DNA of 64,000 nt from Pseudoscleropodium purum (lineage: Eukaryota > Streptophyta > Bryopsida > Hypnales > Brachytheciaceae). Under the pieces are notes generated by a model. It did no database searches. It worked only from the letters and a program-made list of their open reading frames with translations, and was not told the origin of the DNA. Where the stretch lies: contig OZ017803.1 in assembly GCA_963969395.1 (NCBI GenBank), positions 19,902,001 to 19,966,000 on the forward strand, in the 5' to 3' direction. The position numbers were made by a program, and so were the translations under genes. This document shows positions 35,205 to 48,540 of the stretch, in pieces; positions within the stretch are counted from its first letter, which is position 1, and every line of letters begins with the position of its first letter.

Positions 35205-36745
35205 TACTATACAATACAATAGCCAAGGGACATAAAGATACATCATGCCGCTATTTGTGCCATTCAAATAATTTTGCATAATGTGGAATGTAATTAGTTT
35301 TATTTGTCATTCATAAATTATCATTACATTCTTAAACAATCTCAATCAAGCATACCAAATTTCAATTTCAAAAAACAAAAAATTATGTTTTGGATAAATT
35401 TTAAGTCAATTTTCTTGGTTTTGTATAACAATTTCTTGAAAAAAATTGCTTTAGAATGTTCAAATTTGAATTGCAAAGATATTTAGGAAACATCCATATG
35501 CACATCTTCTATTTAAGAAGCATCTCAAAAAAATTAGAATTTCCTCTATAGAGATTTTAATGTTGTGATAACAATGCGCAAATTTTGTAAACTCGATATC
35601 TCTATATTTAACAAGATTTTGGCAAAGTAGTTATACCATTGCACTCAAATTTACAAAATTAGGTACAATGTGAGGACAAATAACAAAATTTAATTACAAT
35701 ACAAAATATAAGATATCTATTTTATAAAATTTGGAGATTGTCACTTCAACATTGAGATCTATGTAAAGGAAATTCTCAAATTCTTTTGGAGATGGTTGTA
35801 TGTATGGATGTTTCCTACATATCTATGCAATCGAACTTAACCCCTAAATGCCTAAGGCACCAAATTCTGGTGTGGACAATACTTTGAAGTTAAGTAAAAT
35901 CCAACTAAGTTGTTATTTTTAGTAGTAATTACACTTTTGAAAAATTCTTTTTGAAGTCCAATTTTAGCATCAAATATCCAATATTGAAAATGATTGATTA
36001 TCATTTTAAAATTTTAAAATTTTGTGCAAGGGTGTCTATTATAATTTTGACTCTATAGTATTGAGAGCTCTTAGAAATGAGCCTCAATAATCTAAATCTT
36101 GGAGAAAAATTTATATTAGAAATTCATTTTCAAAAATCGTAGAAAAGATTTTGAGAAGTGTAAACTGAATGGAATTATGCATATTATATCCTTTGACCTC
36201 ATATTTATTTGGTGACCAATTTTTTAGATTTGACATGTGAAAAGAGGATTGTCAAAGACTCCAAATCATTTTTACAGTTTTAACACCGTCATAATCAAAC
36301 ATAATAATCCTTTAATCCGTAAGTGAAATTGTTGAGTTTTCTTTTTGTATGTAATCTTTAACATATCTTGTTTGAATTTATACAATTACAATTTTTTTTT
36401 AAAATTGATACAACTTATCAAAATGTTGGCTTTTTGTTCAATTTAAAGTAAATTTTTAGAAGCTCAAAAAAAGCCTTGGAAATTTAGGGGTTAAGAAATT
36501 CATCACCAATATTTTTCAATCAATTATAATATAAAACCATAAATATTAAATGAAACAATTCACTAAAAATAAAATTTTATTTTTTGCAACTCAAATTTGG
36601 TATTTTTGATTGAGATTGTATAAAATCGTAATTATAATTATGGGTGACAAAAAAAATACTAATTTAAATTTCACATTATGCAAAATTCTCTGAATGGCAC
36701 AAATAGGATTGTTGTATCCGCGTTATGTCCCCCCACTTAGTACAT
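35205..36745. mobile_element. Foldback (long inverted repeat) element
   Basis: The left arm (about 35205-35645) is inverted relative to a right arm that is now split: 35672-35836 and 36495-36745. Matching landmarks are GGGACATAA / TTATGTCCC, TATTTGTGCCATTCA with its inverse near 36695, and TAGGAAACATCCATA with its inverse near 35808. Arms of about 400 bp have diverged by point changes. The right arm is interrupted by the TTAA element at 35841-36490. No clear target duplication or coding frame is seen, so the superfamily is unknown. Confidence 0.7.
35841..36490 (+). mobile_element. TTAA-flanked TIR element, copy 5 (nested)
   Basis: A 650-bp element with perfect CCCCTAAAT and ATTTAGGGG ends and intact TTAA on both sides (35837-35840 and 36491-36494). 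It sits inside the right arm of the foldback element. The uninterrupted left arm shows the pre-insertion structure. It is shorter than the ~910-bp copies and lacks a coding frame. Confidence 0.82.
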
Positions 36746-36799
36746 GGAAGTCCACTCTATTTTACGGAATACCCAGTAAGTCTAATTTTGCTCCACACT

Positions 36800-37220
36800 A
36801 ATAGGCTAAACAGATGCGAGCGGGAGCGGAGGGGGAAGAACGTTTGACGCCCGTCGTCGTCGTTGCAGATGTTCTCCGACGAAATGCGGCCATAGCCGCG
36901 ACTACTGCTACGGCTGCTGCTGCGGGAAGAAACGCCGGAAGGAGACTGAAGCAGCGCGTGCGCTTCTCGTGTGAAACTCAAAAGCAGGCCTGCTTTCATC
37001 TTCTGGTCAGTTTGTTTGCTCCTTTTCAACGCCCGCGCTCTCTCTTCACTCTCTCCTGTTTCCCTCCCTCTCTCCTTATTTCGTACCTTGCCGCATTCGC
37101 CTGCCCCGTCCTGCACTTCCTGTCCGATCTCGCGTTAGCTGGATCATCGAGAGCGTCCTGTGCGGAATACAGCTTCGCCACAGTTTTTTCACAGGTTTGG
37201 TTGGAGTTTGGTTGAGTTTT
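36800..37220 (+). promoter_or_regulatory. CpG-rich putative promoter and leader of the M50B gene
   Basis: A sharp switch from AT-rich repeat DNA to CpG-rich sequence (GACGCCCGTCGTCGTCG, GCCGCGACTACTGC) about 1 kb before the M50B start codon. Pyrimidine-rich blocks follow (36.0-37.1 kb end). Open frames occur on both strands here (36814-37215 plus, 36757-37116 minus), but neither shows a domain. I read this as transcription start and 5' leader, probably with leader introns up to 38042. Confidence 0.4.
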
Positions 37221-38042
37221 AGTGGAGGTTTTGGCGGTATCGCATTTATGGAGCGATGTTCGTGTTGCATGTTTTTTGGTCTGGCTAGTTCACGAGAACA
37301 GCGTATCTTATATAATCGGGAGAGTTTTAGTTCTTTTGATTTTCTACCTTTATAGTTTCTTGTATTTCGTTTGTATTCTAGGTTCGAACTTTGTTTTTGT
37401 AGATACCTTGAGGTTTGGGAGAGGGAGTTGGATCGGCGTTGACCGGGGATTCACTGTTGAACGCATTTGGATCAATCTTTTTGGCTGTATGAATTTCTAC
37501 GAGAAGAATTAGATTATTGTTTATTTCGTGTATTTGTTGTGTATTTTCGTTTCGAATTTCGAGTTTTAGCGACGCGAGGTTTGGAAGAGGGAGGTGGATT
37601 GGTCTCGGCCTGGGAGTACGTGTTAAAACGTATTTCGATCGATTTTGCGGTGGTTTCAAGGAATTAGTTAGTATGGCTATCGGTTGTGGTTTGGTTTCTC
37701 CGTCTGTTTCTTCGTATTCGAGTTGTTGCTAGGATGAAGAACGTATGGTCTGTTCTGTTTTTGATAGTCTCACGTGTGCATGTTTCGCAGACGCATTCGA
37801 GAGGTCTATCATATGCGTTCAGTTTTTCTGGATCTGTTGTACCGACTATTTGCAAAGGAGCATAATCGGTCTATTGTTGGCCACTTCGAGAGCAGTGGAA
37901 GGGGGACCTGCGTAACATAAGTGACACTAGACTTGTGCGCTTGGTTCTTCAACATTGGAAACGGTTCCTACAAACTAGATTGCAATCAGACTTCTGTGGC
38001 AAGGGGAAAAGTTAATTGCGCTTGTATTCTGGCTTGATTAAG
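37221..38042. other. Probable 5' leader/intron of the M50B gene
   Basis: No coding exon that joins in frame to the M50B start was found. Two diverged copies of a GAGGTTTGG(G/A)AGAGGGAG block occur (near 37410 and 37577). Confidence 0.35.
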
Positions 38043-41000
38043 ATGGCCGACTGGTACCTTCGTCATACCTTGTCTCACAGCCAAGTTGCATTCGTTGCAA
38101 CTATTGGCGCGTTTTGCTTCATCATCCTTGCTGTAAGTCTACCTCCCCTTTCTTTGCCGTTGCTTTAAATTTACTCATTTTTGAAAATTATCACATCATG
38201 CTTGCATAACCGGGGTCGGACCTCTTGCCGGATTGAGCTTTGGTCCTATAACTTGGAGCTAATTGAATGTCTTCCCTTTTTGGCAAGGCAAATGCGTAAG
38301 AACAGATTCTCCTATACAGTATATGTGCCTGAGTGAAATCCTTGGACATTCTCTGACCTATTTTGTCGGCAATAGTAACGCTGGAGCGTTACAATCATTC
38401 TGGTTCCGTTGATTACACTCCCGACCAAGTTGCGGCTAACTTTGAAGAGTGAAGAGATTTTCCCTTCTTGATCACAGGATGTCGGATATAGCAATCTATG
38501 AGGGGTTCAACGTTAAGGAATTTGATGTTGTGGGGCTTGTCCTGCATGTGTGACTGTTCATCTCTTGTGGTTTTATACCCTGGATCATTTTGGTAATAGT
38601 ATCGCTTAGTATATATGCAAGCGGTCGGAGCATAAACCTTTAATTGAAAATTTAAAGACCTATCACTTGGACATTCTAGGGAATGTAGACTCCTCATTTT
38701 TTATTATCTATCAGGTCGAGATGGTTTGGATCAGCTAGATTGTTTATTCAATGTTGTCATTCTGCAGTTGTGGAAGACACCGGTGCTTACCCCTTTCAAA
38801 CTTATTACAGTTTTTCTTCATGAGGCAAGCCATGCCACGGCATGTAAGCTTACATGTGGTAAGGTATGTGTAGACTTTTTTATTCCTCTTAGCCGTCAGT
38901 CTTACAATATTTTGCCATCTGAGTGCTTGTGACGGACCCTCTTAACGTGATTTGTAGAAGCTTTGGCCTGTGACAATTTACTTCACGCGACAATTTTGTA
39001 ATTGTCAGTCGGTACTGGAATCAGGGGAATTGACTCATGAACTTGTTGATGCGATTTTGATCTTGATATGGAGTGGAGTCTGGTATGGGCAGGTTGAGGG
39101 TATGGAAGTCAATGTCGATGAAGGAGGTGTTACACGCACACGAGGTGGCAAGCAATGGTTCATCTTACCTGCTGGCTGTACGTTTTTGGGCTACCTTCAT
39201 ACCGTCTTTAATGAACTACCGAAACCTACTCAGTCTTCTACTTTATTATAGCCAATTGGGATGTTTACATTGTCCAGGCTCCTCTGATCACTCTGCGTGC
39301 AGTGTTAACGGATATATTCAGTCGGATTTGTTGATTACCCCGAAGTGTGAGTGGGTAGTTTGCATGCTGTGAAATGAATCAAGCTATCTCCAGTCTAATT
39401 AATTTCAGAAGTAGAATGCTGGGGGTCGCTGGTGCTCCAGCATCCAGGGAACGGCCAGGTTGAATGGGGGTGCTCGACAAGCTTCTAAAGTTTGCAGAAG
39501 GGGTTTTCTTACATGGGCACAGATCTGGGGTCGTCGTTCTGGGGTATGGTGTTGATAGTTGCTTCAACGAATGGTGTGACACTCCGTATCGCAGCTGGCC
39601 TGCTCATCGCTGCTCTTATCGTTGTATTGGTGGTAGCAAAGAATGTAAGTTTGCCGTCCTCCTGGGTTTCCTATCTCTTACTCTATGGTTTTCTTTTGAA
39701 GAGTTCGTTGCTGGTAGAATCGAATTAGTCTGGACATTCAGATTTCGAACTTAGGTGAAGGTAACCTCTCCGTGTTAGCACCATGGCATGGCGAAATTTC
39801 CTGCTACGTGTAGAGGTGCATCAGAGGTTGAAGAGTGCAATCGGGGTCTACTGCTGGTAATAGTGATATTAATTATTTCGCCTGAAGGGAGTGATGAATT
39901 TTGCAACTCTGAAATATCTAGTATTAACGGGAATATTTATCGAGAACGCCTTGTACGAATAACGCTTTAAATCATTACTTAGGGTACCTTGAATCTTATA
40001 TATAATAACAGAAGTCCGTGAAAACGCAAGGGAACCTAGTATGCAATGCGCTTACGTGATAAGTACTTTAAGCTAGTTTGTGTACTACCTTGCTCTTTGC
40101 TGATCCGTACTTCCCGCTGACAGGGCCACATGCATTCCGATTGTCTTCTCTAACTTCCTAGAATCATGTTATCTGTTGGCTAATGGTAGATTCTCAGTAT
40201 TGCAGTTTTTATGTGAAAGTAATATTCTAATAGTGTGAGCATTATCCTACGATTCTGATTGTTGTCCTTTGTGTGACCCCCACTTCAGTGGTTCCTTCGC
40301 TTCTTATGCATTGGTGAGTGCCATGTTCTTCCTATTTGTATTTACAGGTCCTAGTCACGTTGTACTCTCCTGTTTGAGGTTAGATGCTGAATTTGGGCTT
40401 AATATTTTGGTTTAACGTGGTCACTTTCCTAGATTTCCAATTCTCAGTTTCAGCAACTCCATGGATCTTGTATACTTATCTGGTACTTCGTTTCAGGGTT
40501 TTTGGCCTTCTTGATATTGATCTGGGTCTTACAAGAGCTCACCGTCGTCAAAATCCTCCGATACGTGATCTTATTCATGGGTATTGTATCTTTCAATCTA
40601 TATTGCTTTGTATTATTGCCTTGTAACTTTGTAGGACGCAACACACCTGTGTAATCTTGTAAGGAAAGTTAACATGCCATTTATTACCTTACATGTATCC
40701 ATTTTTTCTCGTGTATCCCTGAAGGTTTTGATACCTGTTGGTCTGTAGTCGGCAGCTTGAACTGGGTCTTTATTTTTGACCTTGTACTTTATCATTTCCT
40801 CTACATCGAATTTATCTCTGGCTTCATGCTATACTTTTATGCAAGCTATGCACATACTTCTTTCATGGAGAAAATTCATGCTGATCTAATTGAATGCGGT
40901 TTTAGTAGCAACTAGAGTGTTTAGGACATTCACTGACGTGCATGCTTGTCGACCGCAGGGGTGATGAATTGTCTGTTTTCTATTTATGGTACAAAAACTG

Positions 41001-41739
41001 AATTCAAGATCATTTTCAATTTTTTAACGATTTTGTATTTCTGACTTTTTGTCAATCCTTTGCCATTTTATGATAAATGTCATTGAATAATACTTTGTCG
41101 ATATTTCTTTCCCTATTATTTCAATTTGAGACCAGAATGCTGACAGCTGCTTGGCTTGGTTTTACTCAGATATTTATGATGACCTTATCTCAAGACGAGT
41201 GAATTCAAGTGATGCTGAAAAATTTGCTGAGAGATACCCATTACCATGCTGCAGTGGCGTGCTGTGGGGTATAATTTGGTTAGTGAACGTCTTCGATCCA
41301 TTCTAACTTCGCTCCAGTCTCCTTTTGTCTTTCTTAATCTCTTTTCCCCACGTGTGTCATTAAATGTGGTTCAACAAGTGTCTGGAATGGGTGAGTATAG
41401 GAAAATAGAACGCCAGATATATTAAAATCCGACTTGACATTTATCTGTTGACGTGTGCTATTTCCTTTCACGTACACAAATACGCGTTCATGTCTCTTGT
41501 TCAGTTCCAACGGATATGTCGGCAACACAGAAAACCACTAAGTTCATAAAGTAGGATTTTAAAGCTTCCAATCCATCAATTCAAGGTCGAGCAATGATGC
41601 ATAGACTGGTCTTCTACTAACCAAGTATTTGAAACTGATTATGACATTGCTTCGGTGGTACATGTGCAGGGGATTTATCTCTGTTATCTTCCTTGCTGCT
41701 GCTGTGTATCTTGGGCTTGTGAGCCTTTCTTCTCAGTGA
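38043..41739 (+). CDS. Peptidase M50B-like membrane protein
   Basis: Nine exons (38043-38132, 38768-38863, 39093-39177, 39523-39644, 40289-40313, 40497-40580, 40959-40988, 41170-41278, 41670-41739) join across GT..AG introns into 236 aa with no frame break. The zinc-binding HExxH motif is intact as FLHEASHATA (H48, E49, H52) in the first third. It is followed by EGMEVNVDEGG, RGGKQWFILPAG, YLGSSFWGM, and the conserved DIYDDLISRRVNSSDAEKFAE near the C-terminus. Hydrophobic segments lie at about residues 12-32, 92-130, 133-152, 160-178 and 214-234. This is the pattern of the plant M50B-like family, thought to act as intramembrane metalloproteases; the substrate is unknown. ATG choice: MADWYLRHTLSHSQVAF is the only start joined to the family exon. 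Confidence 0.92.
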
Positions 41740-42436
41740 AGGACTCTTTTCTAAAGAAATTCATGTACTCTATTCTTACTCGAGGGTTCCCAATTTTTTC
41801 CAAGTGTGGTAGTAATTGATGAAACAGATTTGCTGTTGTACTTTTGACAAAATTTGCCTCTACTTGAGTACGCTCATTCCAAGTTCAAACTCTTCCTCGG
41901 AGTCCCTGTAGAATTCTTAAGAGAACTGCCTCAATAGAACTGCCCTACGTCATGTGAAGTTTAATCTCGACCTGGGAGCCTGCTTTCTGGTCTGCTAGTG
42001 TGACTGATGCTCAGATTAGCTTCATACGACACCGAGTTCAATTTTCTACAGTGGCAGGGATGTTTGCTCAAGTAGAGTGAGAACTGGAGCTTAGGAAGAT
42101 GCTTCAGAGCATGTTGATATAGCCTGATGAACGAACTTCATTTTAAAATTTTCAGATCTTGTAAGCATGTTTTGTATTTGATGTGAATTCTCTTCACTTT
42201 TTCTTCAAAAATTTGTGGTAATTTGAAATTATCATCATAAATTCTGATGATGTATATTAGACAAATACAAAAAAAGAAAATAAATTCATTCAAAAAGTAG
42301 TAGAAAAATGGAGGTTGTAGAGTGGAGGATTTTTAAGGTTTAACTATACTATTATAGATTCTTTCTTAAAAGGTTAAGAAAAGAGTGGAGGATTTTGAAG
42401 TTTGACTACATTGTTATAGGTTTCTTTGTTTATAGA
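41740..42436. other. 3' flank of the M50B gene
   Basis: Probably the 3' UTR followed by intergenic DNA. A direct repeat of GAGTGGAGGATTTT occurs at about 42321 and 42383. Confidence 0.4.
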
Positions 42437-42440
42437 TTAA

Positions 42441-42511
42441 TTCCTAAAGGACCATAAGGCCAATAGGTGGCTTCTACAAGATTATTTCTTGCATTGCAAG
42501 AACTTCAGGGG
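42441..42511 (+). mobile_element. Very short TTAA-flanked element
   Basis: A 71-bp piece. TTAA (42437-42440), TTCCTAAAGGACC at the left, CTTCAGGGG at the right, then TTAA (42512-42515). The ends belong to the larger family; almost all of the interior is missing. It may be an internal-deletion derivative. Confidence 0.55.
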
Positions 42512-42515
42512 TTAA

Positions 42516-45500
42516 GAAAAAGAATAACTTTAGTCTAAACACCAATTTCAATGGCAAAGATTATTAAATAATTCTATTGAGATACAACCATTATTAATCA
42601 CTTTATTAGTATCCCAATTTAAGTGTACATTGAGAACTTGAGATTATTAAGTAGTTTTGAGTAAGTACCAATGTCACTCTTTTGGTATCCCAAAATGAGT
42701 GTTTGTATTGAAAACTCAAGATATTTGATTAGTTTGAGGAAGAACCATAGCAATAGGGCAAAGTGAGTATATTGATGCCAAATAACTAATTAAAATTTTC
42801 AAAGTACTATAGATTTGGCACTTCAAAATTTTACTTTAAAAAATTCAGAATTAATAAGATTTTCAAAAAATATGCAAAATGTCAAAATATGATTTGAAAG
42901 CTTAAGCGCTACATAGTGCTATAGGGACTCTTTTGGGAAGAAGGGTCACCACTTTGGTATAGAGTACTATACATTGAATGGAATTGTACAAATCCACTAT
43001 ATAATATCAATGTAGGTAAAAGCATCAATATTTATTGTAGTTTATCCAAGTGTCATATTCAATCACAATGTAAATATCAAATACATCTCAAAGATATGAA
43101 AATTGCACCATAGGTGTATATATTATAATATAGTATATAATAGTCACTAGTAGAACCATTAGTTGAAGAATCAATTGTCAAGAGTGACAATACAACTAGA
43201 ATAAAGTAGCTAGCCCTTTTTAGGCCCTATTTGGCATTTTGAGAGTTTTTCTTTTGAAATTTTATTGACTCCTTACTTATCCAAATAGTAGGAATTTCTT
43301 GCAAATTCTACAATGATTAATATTAAAATGTACTTTGTCTTAGATCAACAAATTGTTCAATTGCAACTAACCTATGGTGAAAATGAAGTGAATTAAGTTT
43401 CTATTCATATGTTGAGTACAACCTAAGGTAAGTGAGTCCATTGCAAGTAAAATAGGATCAAGTTGATTGTAGGCAAAATTTTATTAGTAGTTTACATTTT
43501 AGAATTTGAATGCACACCATTACAATTTTGCCCCCACAACAAGCTTGCTTCCAATTTGCCCACAATAGGCTCACTTACCTCAAATGTAGTTGTCAGCTTG
43601 TTATTTAGAGGGCTAGTTCCACATTATTCCAAATTAAAATTTCTAGAGTCCTTTTCTAAACTTAAGCTATTGACAATTGTTTGCCCTTAAGGTTCAAAAT
43701 AGTAGTTTTTTTGGAGCTCAAAATAACTCAACTCTATTGTTAATTCAATATGCCCCAAACTAATTGCTTCTTATTGTAAGTGTTAGTATTACAAATACAA
43801 ATTTGAATCATACTTGTGTACATGAGCTACAAATAGGAGAACTTAACTTACATACTTAGGGTAGACATTTTAATACTTGAAGAGAGTGAGTTTAAATCCC
43901 ATCAATGCTTAGATTGTACACATAAGACTATAAAGTATGTGCTACATTCTGATGCAATGCATTCATTTATGTATTCTTATGTAAAATATGAATTTACTTT
44001 TATTGTTGATAATTTAACCCTATTTCTTATCAAAAGATAAAATATAAAGGATGAGATGAAAACACATCAATTTGAACTTTATAAATAGTTCTAACATGCG
44101 AAGAATTTGAACTAGTTCTAAACCTAGGTCTTAAGACCATCTATGGTTCACTTGTATGATCATTTGGCTAGCCTATGTAACCACCATTTCCACTACTAAG
44201 TACAAATTAAATTACCATGGCATTCTATAAAGAAGAACTTCCCTGAACAAATTCTTCATTTAAGTAAATTTGTCTTTAGGGCAAGAGTTCTTTAACTCCT
44301 CCTAACTAGATAATGATCAAGAATCATGCCAATATGGTACTACGTACTATAATGTACTACTACTATAGAGTATATAATAGATTGATGATGAGTCATTGAG
44401 CACTCAGACAATATCAACCCAACTATGTATTGTGTTGGCATGCTTGGCAATTATTTATGCTATCATGTAGAAGAAAAATTTGCAATGTGGAGCATTTGCA
44501 AAGGGCCAATTGAGATTAAATCAATGTCAATCTAAATTCCAACTCTCTAATCAACATTGAATGGAATTAGTAAGTTTATTTGTTGATATTCCAATGAACT
44601 CATCAATTAGTAGCTCATATTCAAGTGTCTTTAAATATCAGGATTATATTGTCTCTCTCATGAATTATGTCCACACATTTCAATGATCATATACTATTGC
44701 TAATCGCTTTCATAGACTTGTAAATATTAAATGAAGGATGCAAATTATAGTCCAAAATATACAACAATATAATGAAGGATTCATTTAGAAAATTTTATCT
44801 AGCAACATACAACCAAAGATACAGTCTTTTTTATTCATGGAGACTAAAGTTTTGAAATAATTTGAGATAATATATCATACAAAAAATATGTGAATGAAGA
44901 TCATAATAAATATAAAGTCATAAGTAATATGATCCATTTGTTTTTTAGATCTAATTTTCAATCAAAGATAAGTATCATAGGCTAAAATTGGGAGTGAGGT
45001 TTGTACTTTTGCTTGTGATGCAAAATTTTAATGGATGAAAGTTGGCCATCAATCTAATAGTGTTTGCATTTGAGCTTGAAAATGCATATATAAGTAGATA
45101 TACTACAACCATTGAAGGTGTTTATAATATAAACACCTATAATATAGGTATCTATATTATAATTACACTATAATCATGAAAGGTTTCTATAATACATATA
45201 CCTATAACATAGGTGTATAGTCTTCTAAGCTCATGTGCTCACACTTCTAAGCTCACATAATAGCAACCCTTGCCATCAATCAACTAAATCTTATTGTTAC
45301 CTTTTATTGTCATTTGATGGTCGTCTCTCTCTTTCGTGTTTAGATTAGTTTCCATTGTGTTTTGCACTAGACTTCAATGAGGGTTTTTTTCTCTATATTT
45401 TGTAACCATTGCCTTAGTGGGAGTTATTGTGAATTAACTTGGAGTCATAGGTGTTTTGAGTTGAAGTATAAATACAACAACAATTTCATATCATTTTTGT

Positions 45501-48500
45501 TGTGGTTTACAATTGTAAGGTTGAAGATGTGGTTTAGACTGCATGAATAATTGGATAGCTTCAATACCAAATCTTTTTGACAAGGTTGTAGAGTTGGGGT
45601 TTGAAACTTTAGCAATGTTGACAATATAGTCGGAATTAGAGAGGTTTTGAACTAGCCGTTTGGGCTTGGGGATGTAGAAGATAAATGCCACACTTAAAAG
45701 AAAGTAGAGCACCTCAATGCTATATAAGGCAATGTGTTTATCATTCAAGCAAGGAAATTAGAGTGTGATTCAAAGAAGTGGCATCATGTTAAAGATGGAT
45801 TTAGGATTGATGGAGACTTAGATCCCACTCTATATGAAGAGGGGCATTCATTTTTTATAGACCCTATTGTTGATGAGGAAGTTGACCACATAGGAAAAGT
45901 GGATTTATTGGTAGGATAGAAGAAAGTATAGTCAATGATGATTCATTGAAGTCGAAATTGGTATTGAAGGAGGCCATTGATCAATACCTATTCTAAGTTG
46001 AGAAGTTGAATTGGAATCTCAAAGATTCCAACTTGCATGACTACAAGTAGGAGTTGCCTTTGTGCAACCAGGGGTATTAGCATTGTGAAGTGTTTTTGCC
46101 TACAAAACTAGAAAGAGGCAAGAAGACATAGTAGAATTCATAGTTTTGATAGACTTATTTAGAGTCAAACATTCTATATACTTTGACAACCATGATGATT
46201 ATGGATCAATAGATGCATCTTCAAGTACTTGCCTTCTAGGTATAGGAATACAACTAAAATATCCTCCACTATAAAGTCAACCATAAAGAAAGAAAAAGGG
46301 TGACAATCAAAGGCCATGAAGATGGGTAATGCGACCAATATTTTAAAGGATGTCGACAATAATAGAATGTAGTGGATAGGACATGCTCAATTAATGAGGA
46401 AAGTGCATAGAAAAGAAATGGAGACTTCTATGACCCTCCATAAATCTCATGAATCTTCTAAGAACATTAAATAAATAAATTACTAACCCATTCAATTGAC
46501 AAGTCATGTACTCATATTGTATTATTTTTGAAAGTCTTTAGTCTACGCAAATCTATGTATGACTATTATAAACACAAGATGAATTAATGGTGGTACCACC
46601 CTTACAATTGTAATTTTAGAATGTAGTTGCAACACTAATGTTTATATCCTAGATACTCAAAATGTAGATGACCTAAACAATTTTGTGAAATCTAAAAGTT
46701 AATTTTAATTTTACACAAATATATTCTACTTTGTTAAATTTTAAAGCATATTTCTTCTATTTTGTGAAAAAGACACTTATATTATGGAAAATACAAGATG
46801 TTCATGTTGTGGTGAACATGTTTTGGTTTAGTAACTTAGTTTATTCTAAATCCTAGCTATAATTTTGTAACATGGTTCCTAAATACAAGATCATATTGTC
46901 AAGTGTTTGATCAGTGGTTTTTACTACTACAAATTTTTCTACATATTTTTTGGAGAAGCGCATTCATATACTTGTTTGATAGGCTTACTAAACATATGGC
47001 TATTTTGTATATTGAAATTTTATGAATTAGTGTAGACCTCGAGGAGCTAAAACTAAGCCATTTTTAAAGTTGAAAAGGCCATTGATCTAATATAACAATA
47101 TAAAAATTATAGATATAGTTTTTAGGATTTTTTTCAAGGGACTATCTTTTTTAATCATTTAGCATGATTAGGATGGACAAGAGGGTGTAGGAGAAACCAT
47201 TGTTGGGATGTGGTCATTGTGACTACAAAGGTGGTACAAATTCAAAGGGGACCCATTGATCAACCATCATTGGAAGATCTTCCTATAGATTTTGGAGGCT
47301 CATCATGAGGACTACTAGGGGCTATCTTCTTTTTCATAATGACTATGCCCTTCAATTAGTCTTGGACTTAGGCTTTTTTATTTTCATCCATTTTATACAC
47401 TCCTATCTCCACCTTTCTCGATTGGTTTCACCTTTGCTACCCCTCACACACCTCATCATTTTGCCTATAGGATTTGCCTTGCATACATGATTGCATTAGC
47501 AATGGTTATGGCATGTCTTCAAGTGGACAATGTTGAAGTAGATGTAATGAATGGTTTTTGTTTTAGGCAATGTGCAAATGGAGGCATTTGTGGAAGATTT
47601 GAGATATGGTTTTCCCTTTTTTCAATTATTGTTTGTCATTTTTGGATGCTTGTTGTATTGATCCCTAGGAGCCAAAACTAGAATATTTTGTGCTTCATAG
47701 CAAAGTCAACTATGGTAAAAAAAAAAGAATGGGGCAATGTGGTAGTAAGGTGGATTGAATATGTAGTTCTAAAGTTGGCATAGTTTGACTTAAATTGGGA
47801 GTGGAAACACCTTGGATTTCTCAACATTTGTAAGTTGTAGAGTGATTTGATGACACAATGGCAATTTCTTGCAAAAACTTAAGTGTTTGTGATACCTAAT
47901 TGCTTCTAGCCTACCTTCTACCTATATATAAGCTCTCACTATAAGAAACCCTTGCATTACAAAAAAATTTACCAATATTAAAGGCCATTTGACTTTGGGT
48001 AGCAATGCAAATACAATTTCAAAATACTTGTTTAAATATTTGCTTTTAGAAAAAAATAGAAAAATAGAAATTTTAAAATTGATAATCTATTAGGGCACCA
48101 ATAGTGCTACATAGGTTCAAGAAGAAAAAAAATTAGTTGTAATTGCATTGCAATATGCAATCAGATGGATTTTTTTGGACATCCTTATGTTTTCATATTA
48201 ATAAGAACATCAAATATAACATTTTGATTTTTTATAGTGTCTTGACAACATAGGTAATTTGCCTCTATGCCCAACTATAGTAAGGCTTGCAAGACTCTAT
48301 AGTTGTCTCGGATGGAAAGAATTAGCACAACATCAAACTATTGTAAGTCACTCCCTTACAATGCATCCTTGTATATGCTAGCTTTATCCATAGATTTTAA
48401 TTCTACGCAACCCATGGCTTCATGTGTTTGTTGATTTTTTCTATATATAGAATAGTCATAAAAATGTTTAATTATTTGCATGTTAGTATGTTGACATTGG

Positions 48501-48536
48501 TGGAAATGTTTACCTTCTTAGATAAGATTACATTAG
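42516..48536. other. Intergenic, AT-rich
   Basis: No intact gene. A palindromic AT-rich cluster at 45118-45216 repeats ACCTATAATATAGGT-like units. Short frames at 45734-45919 and 47305-47681 have no recognised domain; 45.7-46.4 kb may be a broken coding remnant of a mobile element. Confidence 0.4.
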
Positions 48537-48540
48537 TTAA

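Noticed and set aside
36757..37215. Overlapping long ORFs on both strands in the CpG-rich region
   Set aside because: Low-complexity, arginine/serine or alanine-rich translations with no domain; better explained as a promoter and leader.
40384..40626. Open frame reading VFGLLDIDLGLTRAHRRQN over M50B exon 6
   Set aside because: The spliced frame (FLAFLILIWVLQELTVVKIL) fits the family and both neighbouring exons; this frame is an overlap.
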